A model generated the notes under the pieces. That model had not been told where the DNA came from. It saw only the letters and a list, made by a program, of their open reading frames with translations, and ran no database searches. Source: UPXZ01 sp964634605 (GTDB taxonomy: Bacteria; Bacteroidota; Bacteroidia; Bacteroidales; Paludibacteraceae). Taken from it: DNA of 64,000 nucleotides. Shown in pieces: positions 8,007 through 16,894 of the stretch. Location: contig CAZWLJ010000009.1 of the NCBI GenBank assembly GCA_964634605.1, positions 1 through 64,000 on the forward strand, given 5' to 3'. Numbering within the stretch: the first letter of the stretch is position 1; each line of letters opens with the position of its first letter. The position numbers and the translations under genes were made by a program.

Positions 8007-9146
8007 TCACACCATTGCCGGATACTGCATAGTAACACAATGCAGCGATCCGTGTTGTTTGATCAGCGCATTGCAGTCTATGCTGATAATTTCTCTGCCC
8101 GGGAATGCTTTTTCCAATTGCTGACGGGCAATTTCATCTTTCGGAGAGTTGTAGACCGGCATCAGAACTGCATGATTGATTATCAGAAAATTGGCGTATG
8201 TAGCAGGGAGGCGTTCATTATTTTCATCATAAACTGCATCAGCCATCGGAAGCGGGATAAGATTGTATTTGTTAGCCCGTCCTTCCAGCGTGAATGCTTT
8301 GAGTTCCTGTTCCATACGTTTCAGAGCTTCATAATGCTCGTCATTTTCATCGGTACAATGAACATACGCTATGGTATCCGGGGAGCAGAATCGGGCCAGG
8401 GTATCCACATGGCTGTCGGTATCATCTCCTTTCAGAAAACCATTATCAAGCCAGAGGATACGCCTGGCTCCAATAAATTTTTTGAGTTTTTTCTCAGTTT
8501 TTTCTTTAGTCAGGTTATTTCGGTTTTCTGAAAGCAGACATTCCGATGTCGTCAAAATTGTACCTTTGCCATCGCTTTCGATGCTTCCGCCTTCTAAAAC
8601 AAAATTTTTCCTGCTTTTGTATTTCACACTTTTGGGAAAAACATTTTCAGCAAACAATTTCCGGGTAATTTGATTATCGTGATTGGCTGCGAATTTCATT
8701 CCCCAACCGTTGAAAGTAAAATCAAGTACCACAGGTTTGCCGTTATCGAAAACCGTTATTCCGCCATGGTCACGCGCCCAGGTATCGTTGGAGGGAATCT
8801 GAATATATCGGATGTTTTTTTGCGGTAAATTCTTAAGTTTTTCGCGTACTTCCTTTTCGTCGGCACACACTACCAGCAAATTCTGAAATTTCACTATTTC
8901 ACTGGCAATACGGACAAAACATCCGGTCACTTCACCGAGCATGTATGCCCAGTCTGATCCGGCATGCGGAAAAGTGAGCTGCACGAATGACTGCTCTTCC
9001 CACTCGGCAGGAAGCCGGACAGAAAAGCACTCAGGTTCCACCTCTGGGATTACTTTTTGTGCATCTGACTTAATTATTTGCTTCTGGTCTTTTTTACGCT
9101 GCATACCTTTATAAAACACATTTTCGCAAGGAGCTGAAATCAACAT
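8007..9146 (-). CDS. aguA: Agmatine deiminase
   Basis: The 379-aa protein belongs to the peptidyl-arginine-deiminase-like guanidino-modifying family. It shows RLPAEWEEQSFVQLTFPH near the N-terminus, NDTWARDHGGI, GGSIESDGKGT, and the C-terminal catalytic cysteine in GSLHCVTMQYP (C370). It converts agmatine to N-carbamoylputrescine and ammonia, feeding the amidase encoded immediately downstream. About 40 residues precede the conserved core, more than usual. An internal ATG at 9104 (MQRKKDQ) is an alternative start, but the first ATG has a better-spaced purine-rich stretch ahead of it. It lies 42 bases after the E2-like acyltransferase gene, probably in one transcript. Confidence 0.92.
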   Translation of the reverse strand: MLISAPCENVFYKGMQRKKDQKQIIKSDAQKVIPEVEPECFSVRLPAEWEEQSFVQLTFPHAGSDWAYMLGEVTGCFVRIASEIVKFQNLLVVCADEKEVREKLKNLPQKNIRYIQIPSNDTWARDHGGITVFDNGKPVVLDFTFNGWGMKFAANHDNQITRKLFAENVFPKSVKYKSRKNFVLEGGSIESDGKGTILTTSECLLSENRNNLTKEKTEKKLKKFIGARRILWLDNGFLKGDDTDSHVDTLARFCSPDTIAYVHCTDENDEHYEALKRMEQELKAFTLEGRANKYNLIPLPMADAVYDENNERLPATYANFLIINHAVLMPVYNSPKDEIARQQLEKAFPGREIISIDCNALIKQHGSLHCVTMQYPAMV

Positions 9147-9188
9147 TTATTCCACCGGATTCTTGCATAAGGGTCTCAGGGGAGTTTT

Positions 9189-10112
9189 TTAAACGTCTAT
9201 CCGTTTCCATTTCACTCCTTCATCCACATAAACTTTTTCAGGAGGTGAAAGCAGTTGCTCCGGATTCTGGAAAATTTTAGCCAGCGTACGCATGGATGAA
9301 GCATAGTAATATCCATCGCAGATACGTTCATCCAGCACGAACTTCAGCAATATGCTTTTATAAGGTTTAACATCACCGCTGCGGCTCACCGTGTGACGCT
9401 GCGATTTTTTCCCCAGAGCTACAAAAATGCTGCAATTGCCAAATTCGTACAAATGATGGTAAATGGACTCCACACCTATTGAACCGATATTGGTCAGAAA
9501 GAAACTGCAATGCCAGGGGCTTGCCTGTTCAATAAACCGAGGTAAGATTCCAACTTTATCCATCCACAAAAGGGTGAAAACAACAATTCTCATCAGAAAA
9601 TCCGGGAGCAATCCAAGCAGTTTGGAAATAGTATCGGATGAATTTTGCTGACCTACCTGTTGATTTTCTTCCTGTTGTTTCCTGATTTTTTTAACCACAT
9701 CATACAATGTGTCTGTAGGGAGAAAGTAGGGTTTAATGAGTGTTTCTTCACCTTCGTCGGAGAGCGAGCGTTTCACTGCAATGGAAAAGTTCAGGTAGTT
9801 CCGGGCAAAGATTTTATTCCACATCACAAACCGGTTCAGGTTCGGACGCTGTGAAATGAGTCTTACCAGTGCCGCGATGACAACATGCATCATTGACAGG
9901 CCGGGCATTTCCTCCTTGTGTTCTTTGATAAATGCTTCAATGTTATCAATCGGTATCCTTTCTTCAAAAAAATTCTGTGCATCCATACGGGTGCGAAGGA
10001 AGTACGGAATAACCGAAAATACCGGATCAACTTTACGAACGCGCCAGGCATCGTATCTGTCGCCCCAATGCCAGCGGAAATAATTCAGTTTGTTTTCTTT
10101 GTAAATCTTCAT
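9189..10112 (-). CDS. E2/CAT-fold acyltransferase-like protein lacking the catalytic His
   Basis: The product (307 aa from the ATG at 10112) resembles the catalytic domain of 2-oxoacid dehydrogenase E2 and chloramphenicol-acetyltransferase-fold enzymes. It has no lipoyl or peripheral-subunit-binding domain. The C-terminal active-site motif, normally DHRxxDG with a catalytic His, reads DERICDGYY, so the His is replaced by Glu (codon GAA at 9327-9329). The helical PDFLMRIVVFTLLWMDKVG stretch is hydrophobic. The substrate is unknown; as first gene of a putative unit with aguA and aguB it might act on a polyamine or be a structural homologue. The longer frame to 10139 gives an implausible N-terminus, and MKIYKENKLNYFRW is preferred. 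Confidence 0.65.
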   Translation of the reverse strand: MKIYKENKLNYFRWHWGDRYDAWRVRKVDPVFSVIPYFLRTRMDAQNFFEERIPIDNIEAFIKEHKEEMPGLSMMHVVIAALVRLISQRPNLNRFVMWNKIFARNYLNFSIAVKRSLSDEGEETLIKPYFLPTDTLYDVVKKIRKQQEENQQVGQQNSSDTISKLLGLLPDFLMRIVVFTLLWMDKVGILPRFIEQASPWHCSFFLTNIGSIGVESIYHHLYEFGNCSIFVALGKKSQRHTVSRSGDVKPYKSILLKFVLDERICDGYYYASSMRTLAKIFQNPEQLLSPPEKVYVDEGVKWKRIDV

Positions 10113-10241
10113 GAGTATTATTCTTAATTCAACACACAAAAGTCGGCACGAAGCATGTCATTTGAGTTTTTCAGGAGTTTACGAAAAATTCTTTCCTGTC
10201 GGAACCATCGTACTGATAATAAATTTAATTCAAAAAGAATT

Positions 10242-10249
10242 CAAAGATA
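10242..10249 (-). promoter_or_regulatory. Candidate -7 box for the acyltransferase-aguA-aguB unit
   Basis: Plus-strand CAAAGATA gives minus-strand TATCTTTG, a canonical Bacteroidota -7 box 130 bases before the ATG at 10112. The -33 region is weak. With the terminator at 7030-7068 it would define a three-gene transcript. Confidence 0.45.
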
Positions 10250-10305
10250 ATTCATCTTTTCTGAAAAACAGGATTAATTTCCTGTTAATTTCAATAAAAC
10301 CGGAA

Positions 10306-12213
10306 TTATTTCTTATCAATCCATGACAGTCTCATTTTTTCATTCAGGTTTATCTGCTGATTATCCATCAAAAATCGCAGTACCTGCAATACTTTATTTT
10401 CTTTGTGGGGAAGTTCGCTGGTTATTTCCTTCACGGTACATTCTTCGTTTCTTATCCTTTTTTCGATGGCATTTTTAATCGTCAGAAATTCTTCATCGTT
10501 CAGGTTTTTCTCCTTATTCCTTATACAAACATCACATCTGCCGCAAGGTTTCGAATTTTTCTCGTTGAAATAACCGAGCAAAATCTGACTCCGGCAAATG
10601 TTTTCTTCTTTTGCATATCCTATCACGCTTTTAATCCTGTTAATGTACCTTTCTTTTCTTTCATCATACACCGCGGAGCTGATAAATACCCTGTCGGTAC
10701 TTTCGCGTTCCTGAACAAAGGTAAGAAAAGGCGTTTTCCGGCGGGGAATGTACCTGATCACACGCTGGTTTGACAGTTCGGTGAGTTGTGTGTAAAGTTG
10801 CTCACGCCCCCACCCCAGCCTGTCGGCCAGGGTTTCCTCGCTGACAGCACTCATGTCGGTGAATAGTCCGGTATAAGAGCGTAGCAGGATATGAATGAGT
10901 TTTTCCTGTTCCGGAGAATTTTTCAGATTATAGAGATCATCTTTTTTGAGAGTAAACATGACCATGGATGAGCTGTCCTGTTCGTCGGTAAGTTCCACGT
11001 ATCCGGCCTGCTGAAGTATTTTGATGGAATTGTGTGCCACCAGGATCGAAAAATGAAACCTGCCGCAAAATTCGTTGATATCAAACACAAACGTGCGGTC
11101 GAGTCCGGAGCCTAATCCTATCTGATAATAGGAACCGAGAGCTTCATACACCTCCTTAACCGTTTCTTTGGGTGGAAAAGTATCAGCTATCCGTTTCCTG
11201 AGTTTTGTTTCATCTGTTTTGTTGAAAAGCAAAGCAGCAAATGCTTTTTTCTCGTCGCGTCCGGCTCTGCCAGCTTCCTGAAAATAGGCTTCGAGCGAGT
11301 CGGGAAGATCCATGTGTACTACCGTGCGTACATCCGGCTTGTCGATGCCCATGCCGAATGCATTGGTAGAAACAATGACACGAGTCTGGTCAGATTTCCA
11401 GCTTGCCTGAAGTGCGTCTTTGGTTTCATATTTCAGTCCGGCATGGAAATATCCAGCGGTGATGCCATTCTGATTGAGCAAATCAGCTATTTCCCGGGTT
11501 TTTTTCCGGTTTCGTACGTACACTACCGATGTTCCGGGCACATTTTTCAGAATTCTGAGCAATTGTTCTTCCTTGTTTTCGGAATTTCGAACTACATAAA
11601 TCAGGTTCGCACGGTTAAAACTCTTTCTGAAAACATTTTTTTTCTTAAAATGGAGTTTTGACTGAATGTCATCCACCACTTCGGCAGTAGCAGTAGCTGT
11701 GAGAGCCAGTACGGGAACATCCGGGATTAACAATCTTATTTCGGCAATCCGTAGGTAAGAAGGCCTGAAATCATAACCCCACTGCGAAATGCAATGCGCC
11801 TCATCAACAGCTATCATGCTGATATTCATTTGAATAACTTTTTTAACAAAAATCTCGGTTCCCAGACGTTCGGGCGAAATATACAGAAATTTATAGGCAT
11901 CAAAGACTGCATTTTCGAGGGTTTTCAGAATTTCGGCGTGTGTCATGCCCGAAAAGATAGCCGCAGCACTGATACCCCGTTTTTTCAGATTATCCACCTG
12001 ATCTTTCATCAGCGCAATGAGCGGAGTCACAACCAGACAAATGCCCTCAAAAGCCATGGCAGGTACCTGAAACGTGAGTGACTTGCCACCTCCGGTAGGC
12101 ATCAGTCCAAGAGTATCATTACCGGAAATGATACTCTGTATGATATCTGCCTGCAACGGACGAAACGAGTCATAGCCCCAGTATGTTTTGAGTATAGCGT
12201 GAATATCGTGCAT
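10306..12213 (-). CDS. recQ: ATP-dependent DNA helicase RecQ
   Basis: The product (635 aa from the ATG at 12213) is an SF2 helicase of the RecQ family. Motif 0 is GYDSFRPLQADII, Walker A is MPTGGGKSLTFQVPA, the DEAH box is AVDEAHCISQWGYDFRPSY, and motif VI is QEAGRAGRDE. The RecQ-Ct zinc module is present (NICRSQILLGYF, then PCGRCDVC: four Cys), followed by a winged helix. No HRDC domain is evident; the C-terminus is a short helical segment. It unwinds recombination and replication-fork intermediates. An upstream ATG at 12228 would lie almost on the predicted transcription start, so MHDIHAILKTYWG is preferred. The gene is monocistronic. Confidence 0.93.
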   Translation of the reverse strand: MHDIHAILKTYWGYDSFRPLQADIIQSIISGNDTLGLMPTGGGKSLTFQVPAMAFEGICLVVTPLIALMKDQVDNLKKRGISAAAIFSGMTHAEILKTLENAVFDAYKFLYISPERLGTEIFVKKVIQMNISMIAVDEAHCISQWGYDFRPSYLRIAEIRLLIPDVPVLALTATATAEVVDDIQSKLHFKKKNVFRKSFNRANLIYVVRNSENKEEQLLRILKNVPGTSVVYVRNRKKTREIADLLNQNGITAGYFHAGLKYETKDALQASWKSDQTRVIVSTNAFGMGIDKPDVRTVVHMDLPDSLEAYFQEAGRAGRDEKKAFAALLFNKTDETKLRKRIADTFPPKETVKEVYEALGSYYQIGLGSGLDRTFVFDINEFCGRFHFSILVAHNSIKILQQAGYVELTDEQDSSSMVMFTLKKDDLYNLKNSPEQEKLIHILLRSYTGLFTDMSAVSEETLADRLGWGREQLYTQLTELSNQRVIRYIPRRKTPFLTFVQERESTDRVFISSAVYDERKERYINRIKSVIGYAKEENICRSQILLGYFNEKNSKPCGRCDVCIRNKEKNLNDEEFLTIKNAIEKRIRNEECTVKEITSELPHKENKVLQVLRFLMDNQQINLNEKMRLSWIDKK

Positions 12214-12235
12214 GATTTTAGTGCGCAAGAAAATA

Positions 12236-12243
12236 CAAATATA
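12236..12243 (-). promoter_or_regulatory. Candidate -7 box for recQ
   Basis: Plus-strand CAAATATA gives minus-strand TATATTTG 23 bases before the ATG at 12213. It is followed by a very short leader, and no clear -33 element is seen. It favours 12213 over 12228 as the recQ start. Confidence 0.4.
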
Positions 12244-12442
12244 GGAAAATTATTGCATTCTCCTGACGGGAGATTAAAATTAAACTCAACATACGAAAAG
12301 GCGGATGAAGTCGTTCTGCAGGCAGGGACAGAGGAATGGACTGTTTCAGGGCAGTTTATCGGGAACAAGGATTTTTTCAGGATAAACAAACGATTCGATT
12401 TTTTCCCCGTAAGTCCTTCTGTTCCATTTCTTTCTCCAGATT

Positions 12443-13150
12443 CTAAAACGCTATCCAGATTCCCATCAGCTTAAGTATGTAAGGAGCAAGAAGTGCGGTG
12501 AAAATCCCATTTACAATCATCCCGATACTCGACATGGCTCCGTAAGCAGGGCTTATTTCCATGGATTTGGAGGTACCGATGGCATGTGAAGCATTTCCCA
12601 TGGAGAGACTCTGAGCCATCGGATTTTTCACTCCAGCGAGTTTCAGTATAGCATAGCCGAATATGGCACCGAATATTCCCACTACAATCACCACCGAGGC
12701 CGAGAGCGGTGCAATACCTCCAATGGTTCTGGAAATTTCGATTGCAATGGGTGTTGTGACCGACTTGGGAGCGAGCGAGAATATGATTTCACGCGAAGCA
12801 CCCATGAGTTTTGCAATCAGCACTACAGACACAACACCTGTAATGCAGCCTGCCAGTTGCGATATAACGATACTCAGCGCCTGCTTTCTGATTACGGTCA
12901 ATTGGTTGTAAAGCGGAACACCCAGCGCCACAACTGCCGGTTTGAGCAGAAAATCAATGTATTTACCACCCCGCTGGTAAGATTCATAGTCAATATTAAA
13001 TATTAACAGAAACAGTATGATGATGGTGATGGTAATGAGAATAGGATTAAGGAGTATGATGCCTGTTTTGGCCTGCAGCCATTGCGCCAGCCAGTATATG
13101 ACGAACGTAAAAGCGACAACGAAGACTTCATTCAGAAACAGATCGTTCAT
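12443..13150 (-). CDS. lrgB: LrgB/CidB-family membrane protein
   Basis: The 235-aa polytopic membrane protein has the LrgB family signatures PAVVALGVPLYNQL, SLAPKSVTTPIAIEIS and GNASHAIGTSKSMEI. About seven hydrophobic segments are visible. LrgB/CidB proteins work with small LrgA/CidA holin-like partners. They have been linked to murein hydrolase export and lysis control and, more recently, to pyruvate or other small-metabolite transport. The start codon overlaps the lrgA stop by 4 bases (ATGA), indicating translational coupling. The choice between Lrg and Cid names is arbitrary here. Confidence 0.9.
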   Translation of the reverse strand: MNDLFLNEVFVVAFTFVIYWLAQWLQAKTGIILLNPILITITIIILFLLIFNIDYESYQRGGKYIDFLLKPAVVALGVPLYNQLTVIRKQALSIVISQLAGCITGVVSVVLIAKLMGASREIIFSLAPKSVTTPIAIEISRTIGGIAPLSASVVIVVGIFGAIFGYAILKLAGVKNPMAQSLSMGNASHAIGTSKSMEISPAYGAMSSIGMIVNGIFTALLAPYILKLMGIWIAF

Positions 13151-13521
13151 AAATCAGCAGAATTGAGGTTATCACCCGATTTGCGGCTTCTGTTACGGAT
13201 CAGCTGATGAGTCCAGCCTGTAACAATCAGCACAAGGACCGTGCTAACTGCCGAAGCGACCACTATAGGCCAGAATGAAGCGGCTATCAGATCGAAGTAA
13301 AGCATGACGCCAACTCCGGCCGGCACAAAATAGAATGGCAACGTACGAACCAGAAAACCGGCCACGTCTTTCACCCATTCGAGTTTAATCCAGCCGATCT
13401 GGAGTAAAAATGTAAGCAGCAGCATCCCGATGATGCTCGAAGGAAGACTCACAGGAGTGAAATGAACAATCAGTTCGCCCACAGCCAGGCATCCGAAAAT
13501 AATTGCACCTTGTCTTATCAT
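13147..13521 (-). CDS. lrgA: LrgA/CidA-family holin-like protein
   Basis: The 124-aa protein has four hydrophobic segments and the CidA/LrgA pattern: PSSIIGMLLLTFLLQIGWIK, then FLVRTLPFYFVPAGVGVM. It ends with a charged cytoplasmic tail (RNRSRKSGDN). Holin-like partners of LrgB assemble in the inner membrane and act in cell-lysis control or metabolite export. It overlaps lrgB by 4 bases and is the first gene of the pair. No LytSR-type regulator is adjacent. Confidence 0.88.
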   Translation of the reverse strand: MIRQGAIIFGCLAVGELIVHFTPVSLPSSIIGMLLLTFLLQIGWIKLEWVKDVAGFLVRTLPFYFVPAGVGVMLYFDLIAASFWPIVVASAVSTVLVLIVTGWTHQLIRNRSRKSGDNLNSADL

Positions 13522-13576
13522 AAATACCGATGTATTGTTATATTTCCGAGAAATAACCGGATCATTAAATACAATG

Positions 13577-13584
13577 CAAAAATA
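13577..13584 (-). promoter_or_regulatory. Candidate -7 box for lrgA-lrgB
   Basis: Plus-strand CAAAAATA gives minus-strand TATTTTTG (TAnnTTTG) 56 bases ahead of the lrgA ATG. No convincing -33 element is seen. Confidence 0.35.
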
Positions 13585-13700
13585 CTTTCAATTTTCGGAT
13601 TTATTACATTTCGGCGGGCAGAAAATGAGTACAGGACCGGAATAAGAGGAAATGATGAAAATCACATCAGCAACTGGCAATCGGAAAAAATTGTACAAAA

Positions 13701-14234
13701 TCACAAATGCAGCATTCTGAACGATATTGGAAGCCGGATGGAAGTATTAATTTTTCTGCCTGCTTTATCAGTCGGAACCAATGCCGGAAGCAACTTAATG
13801 ACACGCTGAACTTCCTCTTTCATTTCAGGAATTTCAGAGCCAAGCACTTCACTCGAATCAACATTTCCATCTTCGTTGATTCTCAGCATCACATACAGAT
13901 ATTCTTCAGCGTTTTTACTTTTCAGTTTGTATGGATACACGATGTTTCGGACAAAAAATTCAGTCAGTTCGCTGTCCTTTTCAAAAAAACAAGTGGTAGA
14001 GTCATAACCCAGGGTATCATTGCCTGCATGCAAAAAACGAACCTGCGTGGAATCTGGAGAATAATTCGCTTTGCCCACCAGAATAACCGGAAAATGATGA
14101 TTTACCGCAGATGAGTCAACCTGTACGATGGAAAATGTATCGGGCAATCCAACCTGATCTCTATTGCTTTTTTGGGCCGAAAGGGTGCCTGCCATTAAAC
14201 AATACAATAATAGTATGTAAATCATTTTCTTCAA
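13701..14234 (-). CDS. Secreted protein with a TonB C-terminal-like domain
   Basis: The 177-aa protein has a signal peptide (MKKMIYILLLYCLMAGTLSA). Its C-terminal half resembles the TonB C-terminal fold: FVRNIVYPYKLKSKNAEEY, LYVMLRINEDGNVDSSEV, LLPALVPTDKAGRKI, then RLPISFRM. This is the same pattern as the two TonB-C domains in the BlaR1-like protein just upstream. There is no N-terminal TonB membrane anchor or Pro-rich spanner, so it cannot be a classic energy transducer; it may be a free periplasmic or outer-membrane-associated TonB-C domain. A terminator at 14291-14320 separates it from blaR1, so it is probably its own unit. The exact role is unknown. Confidence 0.6.
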   Translation of the reverse strand: MKKMIYILLLYCLMAGTLSAQKSNRDQVGLPDTFSIVQVDSSAVNHHFPVILVGKANYSPDSTQVRFLHAGNDTLGYDSTTCFFEKDSELTEFFVRNIVYPYKLKSKNAEEYLYVMLRINEDGNVDSSEVLGSEIPEMKEEVQRVIKLLPALVPTDKAGRKINTSIRLPISFRMLHL

Positions 14235-14290
14235 GCAAAATAATTTTCCTTCTGCAATGCAAAAAAAGAGCCAAAAACTGGAAACCGGTA

Positions 14291-14320
14291 AAAAAAAGCA
14301 CCGGAGATAGCCCCGGTGCT
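14291..14320 (-). terminator. Intrinsic terminator after blaR1
   Basis: AGCACCGG at 14297-14304 and CCGGTGCT at 14313-14320 form a perfect 8-bp GC-rich stem with an 8-nt loop. On the minus strand the stem is followed by seven Ts (plus-strand A-run 14291-14297). It lies 39 bases past the BlaR1-like stop. Confidence 0.88.
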
Positions 14321-14358
14321 GTTATTTATAAAAAATTCTGAGAGAAATCGTTGGGTAG

Positions 14359-16362
14359 TTAATTCAGCCTGAATGTCATGGGCAACACTCCTACCGATTT
14401 TACCTTTTGACCTTTAAGTGTTGCCGGAGTCCACCTGGGCATATTCTTTACTATGCGTAAAGCTTCGTTGTCCAAAAACAAATGAGCGCTTTGAATCACT
14501 CTTGGTTCAGTAATATTTCCGTTTTCATCCACCAGAAAATCAATCTTCACCACACCCTGAATATTGCCTTCCTGAGCTTTAACCGGGTAAATTACGTTTT
14601 GCGAAAGAAATTTGTACATAGCTTCCTCACCTCCCGGGAAAGCAGGCGGATTGTCAAATTTGAAAGTTCCCCTTTCGCTTACAAATTCCTGAGTTTTATT
14701 TTTTTCCGGAACGGGTAAAGCTTTATTCTTTTTGGTTGTGATAACTATTACTCCGTTTTTCCCTTTTTCGCCATAAACAGATGTTGCTGACTCATCTTTC
14801 AACACCGTTACAGATTCAATATCAGCCGGCATAATCTTATCCATCTCCTCTTTTGAAACTTCTTCTCCATCCACCATTATCAAAGCTTTCTGAATTTCAC
14901 CTCTCAGGGTTAGTTCGGATTTTGTTTTATCAGTTCCAGTAAGTTTGAATTGTATCGGAAGCACAAAGCGTACATTCACGTTATCGCCACCCTGCTTGCC
15001 GGGAGTCCAGTCGGGCATGGCAGTGACTACGCGGATGGCTTCAGCATCTATCGACGGATCAACTCCCCGAATGATTTTGGGATAAAGCACTTTGCCGGTT
15101 TCACTTACCACGAACTGAACAAAGACTTTTCCTTCTATTTTCTTCGATTGCGCTTCGAGCGGATATTTAATATTCTTACCCAGCCACTCTATCAAAGCTG
15201 CCTCGCCTCCCGGAAACTGGGGCATCGTTTCTACAGTTTCAAAAATTTTCATATTTTTCTGGTCGGACGGAGGTGTATTCTGGGTCTGCTTCTGGCCATA
15301 ACCAACTACGACAATCTGCTCAATGTCATATTGATTGCGGGTGGCAGGCGATTCCTCCGCTGCAATCTTTACGTCCTTTTTCGCTTCCGGAGTTTGTAAT
15401 TCGGGCACTCGTTCAGATGAAAAATCTGCAGTTACCGCGGGATTTTTATCCGTGGAAGCAACGTTCTCTACAAACGTTTTTGCAGATGCCATCATTTCCT
15501 GCATATTACTCACAATGAGCATGGCAAGAGCTACAGGGATTATCAAAGCATATTTGAGCAATCCCGACTTTTTTGTTTTTTTTGTGTTCATCATTTTAAT
15601 TCTTTTTTTGATTGGTAAAATATTGAAGTTGTTAGCCAACTTACTATCTGCAGGTTCGTAAGTGAGCTGTAATAAATGATATTGATATTTCTTTGGTTCA
15701 AAACCCGATTTGAGCACCTGATTATCAGCCAGGAACTCCAGGTTATAGCGAATTTCACGTTCCAGAAGCCACGCGGCAGGGTTCACCCAGCATAGCAGTG
15801 TCTGCAATTGCCCGATAATGACATCCAGCGAGTGCCACTGGCGTGCGTGAGTTTGCTCGTGTTCAAGTATTTCGGCGGTTTCATGGTAATTATGAAGTAC
15901 CGGATTGATGAAAATCCATTTGAAAAAGGAGAATGGAGTTAGCTTTTCATGTATGCTTATGACATCCACACCGTAAAGTTTTACCGGTTGGCCTTTGAGC
16001 CGGCAGCGAATGATGGAAACGAACTGAATGCAAACACGAATAAACATCAGCATCGCCACAATACCGAAAACAGTCCACAAGACATTTTCAAGCGTGAATA
16101 TCGTTGATTTTACGGCACCATCCGGAGTAATCACAAATTCGTCGAGCCGTATGGAAGCAATTGCCGTCATAATGGGTTCCTGCCGGCGCAGCCAGCCCTG
16201 CATGGAAACGAGCGGATAGAAAAATGAAAAAATCACCCCGGCCAGCAAATAATAACGGCGCACTTTCCAGAACGTGTCGCGCTGAAAAAACAACTTATAG
16301 CAAAGATAAAATACTATCAATGAAGTATTTACTTTAATAAGATAGATAAAAATGTCGTTCAT
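14359..16362 (-). CDS. blaR1: BlaR1-like M56 peptidase fused to two TonB C-terminal domains and a SusC-plug-like segment
   Basis: The 667-aa protein starts with several membrane helices (about 7-27, 36-54, 95-116) around an M56 zinc-peptidase domain. That domain carries H168-E-Q-T-H172, with the third ligand region near REIRYNLEFLAD. A further helix (about 270-287) leads into the periplasm. There, TonB-C-like domains lie at about 379-473 and 573-667, each opening with FPGGE. Between and before them are pieces matching the SusC plug: IVVVGYGQ near 350 and, at 513-545, SVTVLKDESATSVYG then NGVIVITTKK. No penicillin-binding domain is present, so this is not a classic beta-lactam sensor. It probably senses an envelope signal and inactivates BlaI, encoded 87 bases upstream. 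Confidence 0.82.
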   Translation of the reverse strand: MNDIFIYLIKVNTSLIVFYLCYKLFFQRDTFWKVRRYYLLAGVIFSFFYPLVSMQGWLRRQEPIMTAIASIRLDEFVITPDGAVKSTIFTLENVLWTVFGIVAMLMFIRVCIQFVSIIRCRLKGQPVKLYGVDVISIHEKLTPFSFFKWIFINPVLHNYHETAEILEHEQTHARQWHSLDVIIGQLQTLLCWVNPAAWLLEREIRYNLEFLADNQVLKSGFEPKKYQYHLLQLTYEPADSKLANNFNILPIKKRIKMMNTKKTKKSGLLKYALIIPVALAMLIVSNMQEMMASAKTFVENVASTDKNPAVTADFSSERVPELQTPEAKKDVKIAAEESPATRNQYDIEQIVVVGYGQKQTQNTPPSDQKNMKIFETVETMPQFPGGEAALIEWLGKNIKYPLEAQSKKIEGKVFVQFVVSETGKVLYPKIIRGVDPSIDAEAIRVVTAMPDWTPGKQGGDNVNVRFVLPIQFKLTGTDKTKSELTLRGEIQKALIMVDGEEVSKEEMDKIMPADIESVTVLKDESATSVYGEKGKNGVIVITTKKNKALPVPEKNKTQEFVSERGTFKFDNPPAFPGGEEAMYKFLSQNVIYPVKAQEGNIQGVVKIDFLVDENGNITEPRVIQSAHLFLDNEALRIVKNMPRWTPATLKGQKVKSVGVLPMTFRLN

Positions 16363-16449
16363 AACGGCAAACCTCCTCTCCCGTAAACAGGGAATTAAAA
16401 TGGATACGCGTAAATTATAAAATGTTGAGTTAGTATGGCAGATCCTATA

Positions 16450-16836
16450 TTAATCCACATCAACTTTTTCTTCAACTGTTTGTGGAGCTTCTATCAGTTT
16501 AATGATTTCCTGGAGTTCCTTCGCCGATATTTTATTTGTTTCGGCAAAAAAACTGACCATCTCTTTGTAGGAATTCTCGAAGTAGTTTTTAACCACTCCG
16601 GACAAGAATTTCTTTTTATACTCTTCTTCCTTTATCTGAGCTTTGTATTCATAGGTATTTCCGTAACGTTTGGCGCTTACGTAACCTTTTCGTTCCAGAT
16701 TCTTTACAATTGAAGCAACCGTGGTGTAAGGCGGAATAGGTTCTTCCATTTTGTCAATAAAATCTTTGATAAATCCGGGCTCATTTTGCCAGATTATCAG
16801 CATGAGTTCTTCTTCCTGGTGTGTTAGCTTTTCCAT
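16450..16836 (-). CDS. blaI: BlaI/MecI-family transcriptional repressor
   Basis: The 128-aa protein has the winged-helix BlaI pattern LTHQEEELMLIIW, PPYTTVASIVKNLERKGYVS and RYGNTYEYKAQIKEEEY, then a helical dimerisation region. Family members bind palindromic operators as dimers and are removed by proteolysis triggered by a partner M56 peptidase, here encoded directly downstream. A perfect inverted repeat (ATCTACGA-N5-TCGTAGAT, 16901-16921) overlaps its own promoter. A near-identical one lies before the adjacent TPR gene, so autoregulation plus control of the TPR gene is likely. No beta-lactamase gene is nearby. Confidence 0.93.
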   Translation of the reverse strand: MEKLTHQEEELMLIIWQNEPGFIKDFIDKMEEPIPPYTTVASIVKNLERKGYVSAKRYGNTYEYKAQIKEEEYKKKFLSGVVKNYFENSYKEMVSFFAETNKISAKELQEIIKLIEAPQTVEEKVDVD

Positions 16837-16894
16837 ACATTTATCTAATAATTATTAAACATATTTCAATATATATCTGACTATTACGAATTAT

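Noticed and set aside
12199..12474. 91-codon plus-strand frame between recQ and lrgB
   Set aside because: It begins inside recQ in antisense and ends inside lrgB, with no supporting motif; the region contains the recQ promoter.
14359..16836. Classic beta-lactam-induced blaI-blaR1 system
   Set aside because: BlaR1 here lacks a penicillin-binding sensor domain, and no beta-lactamase or PBP gene is adjacent.
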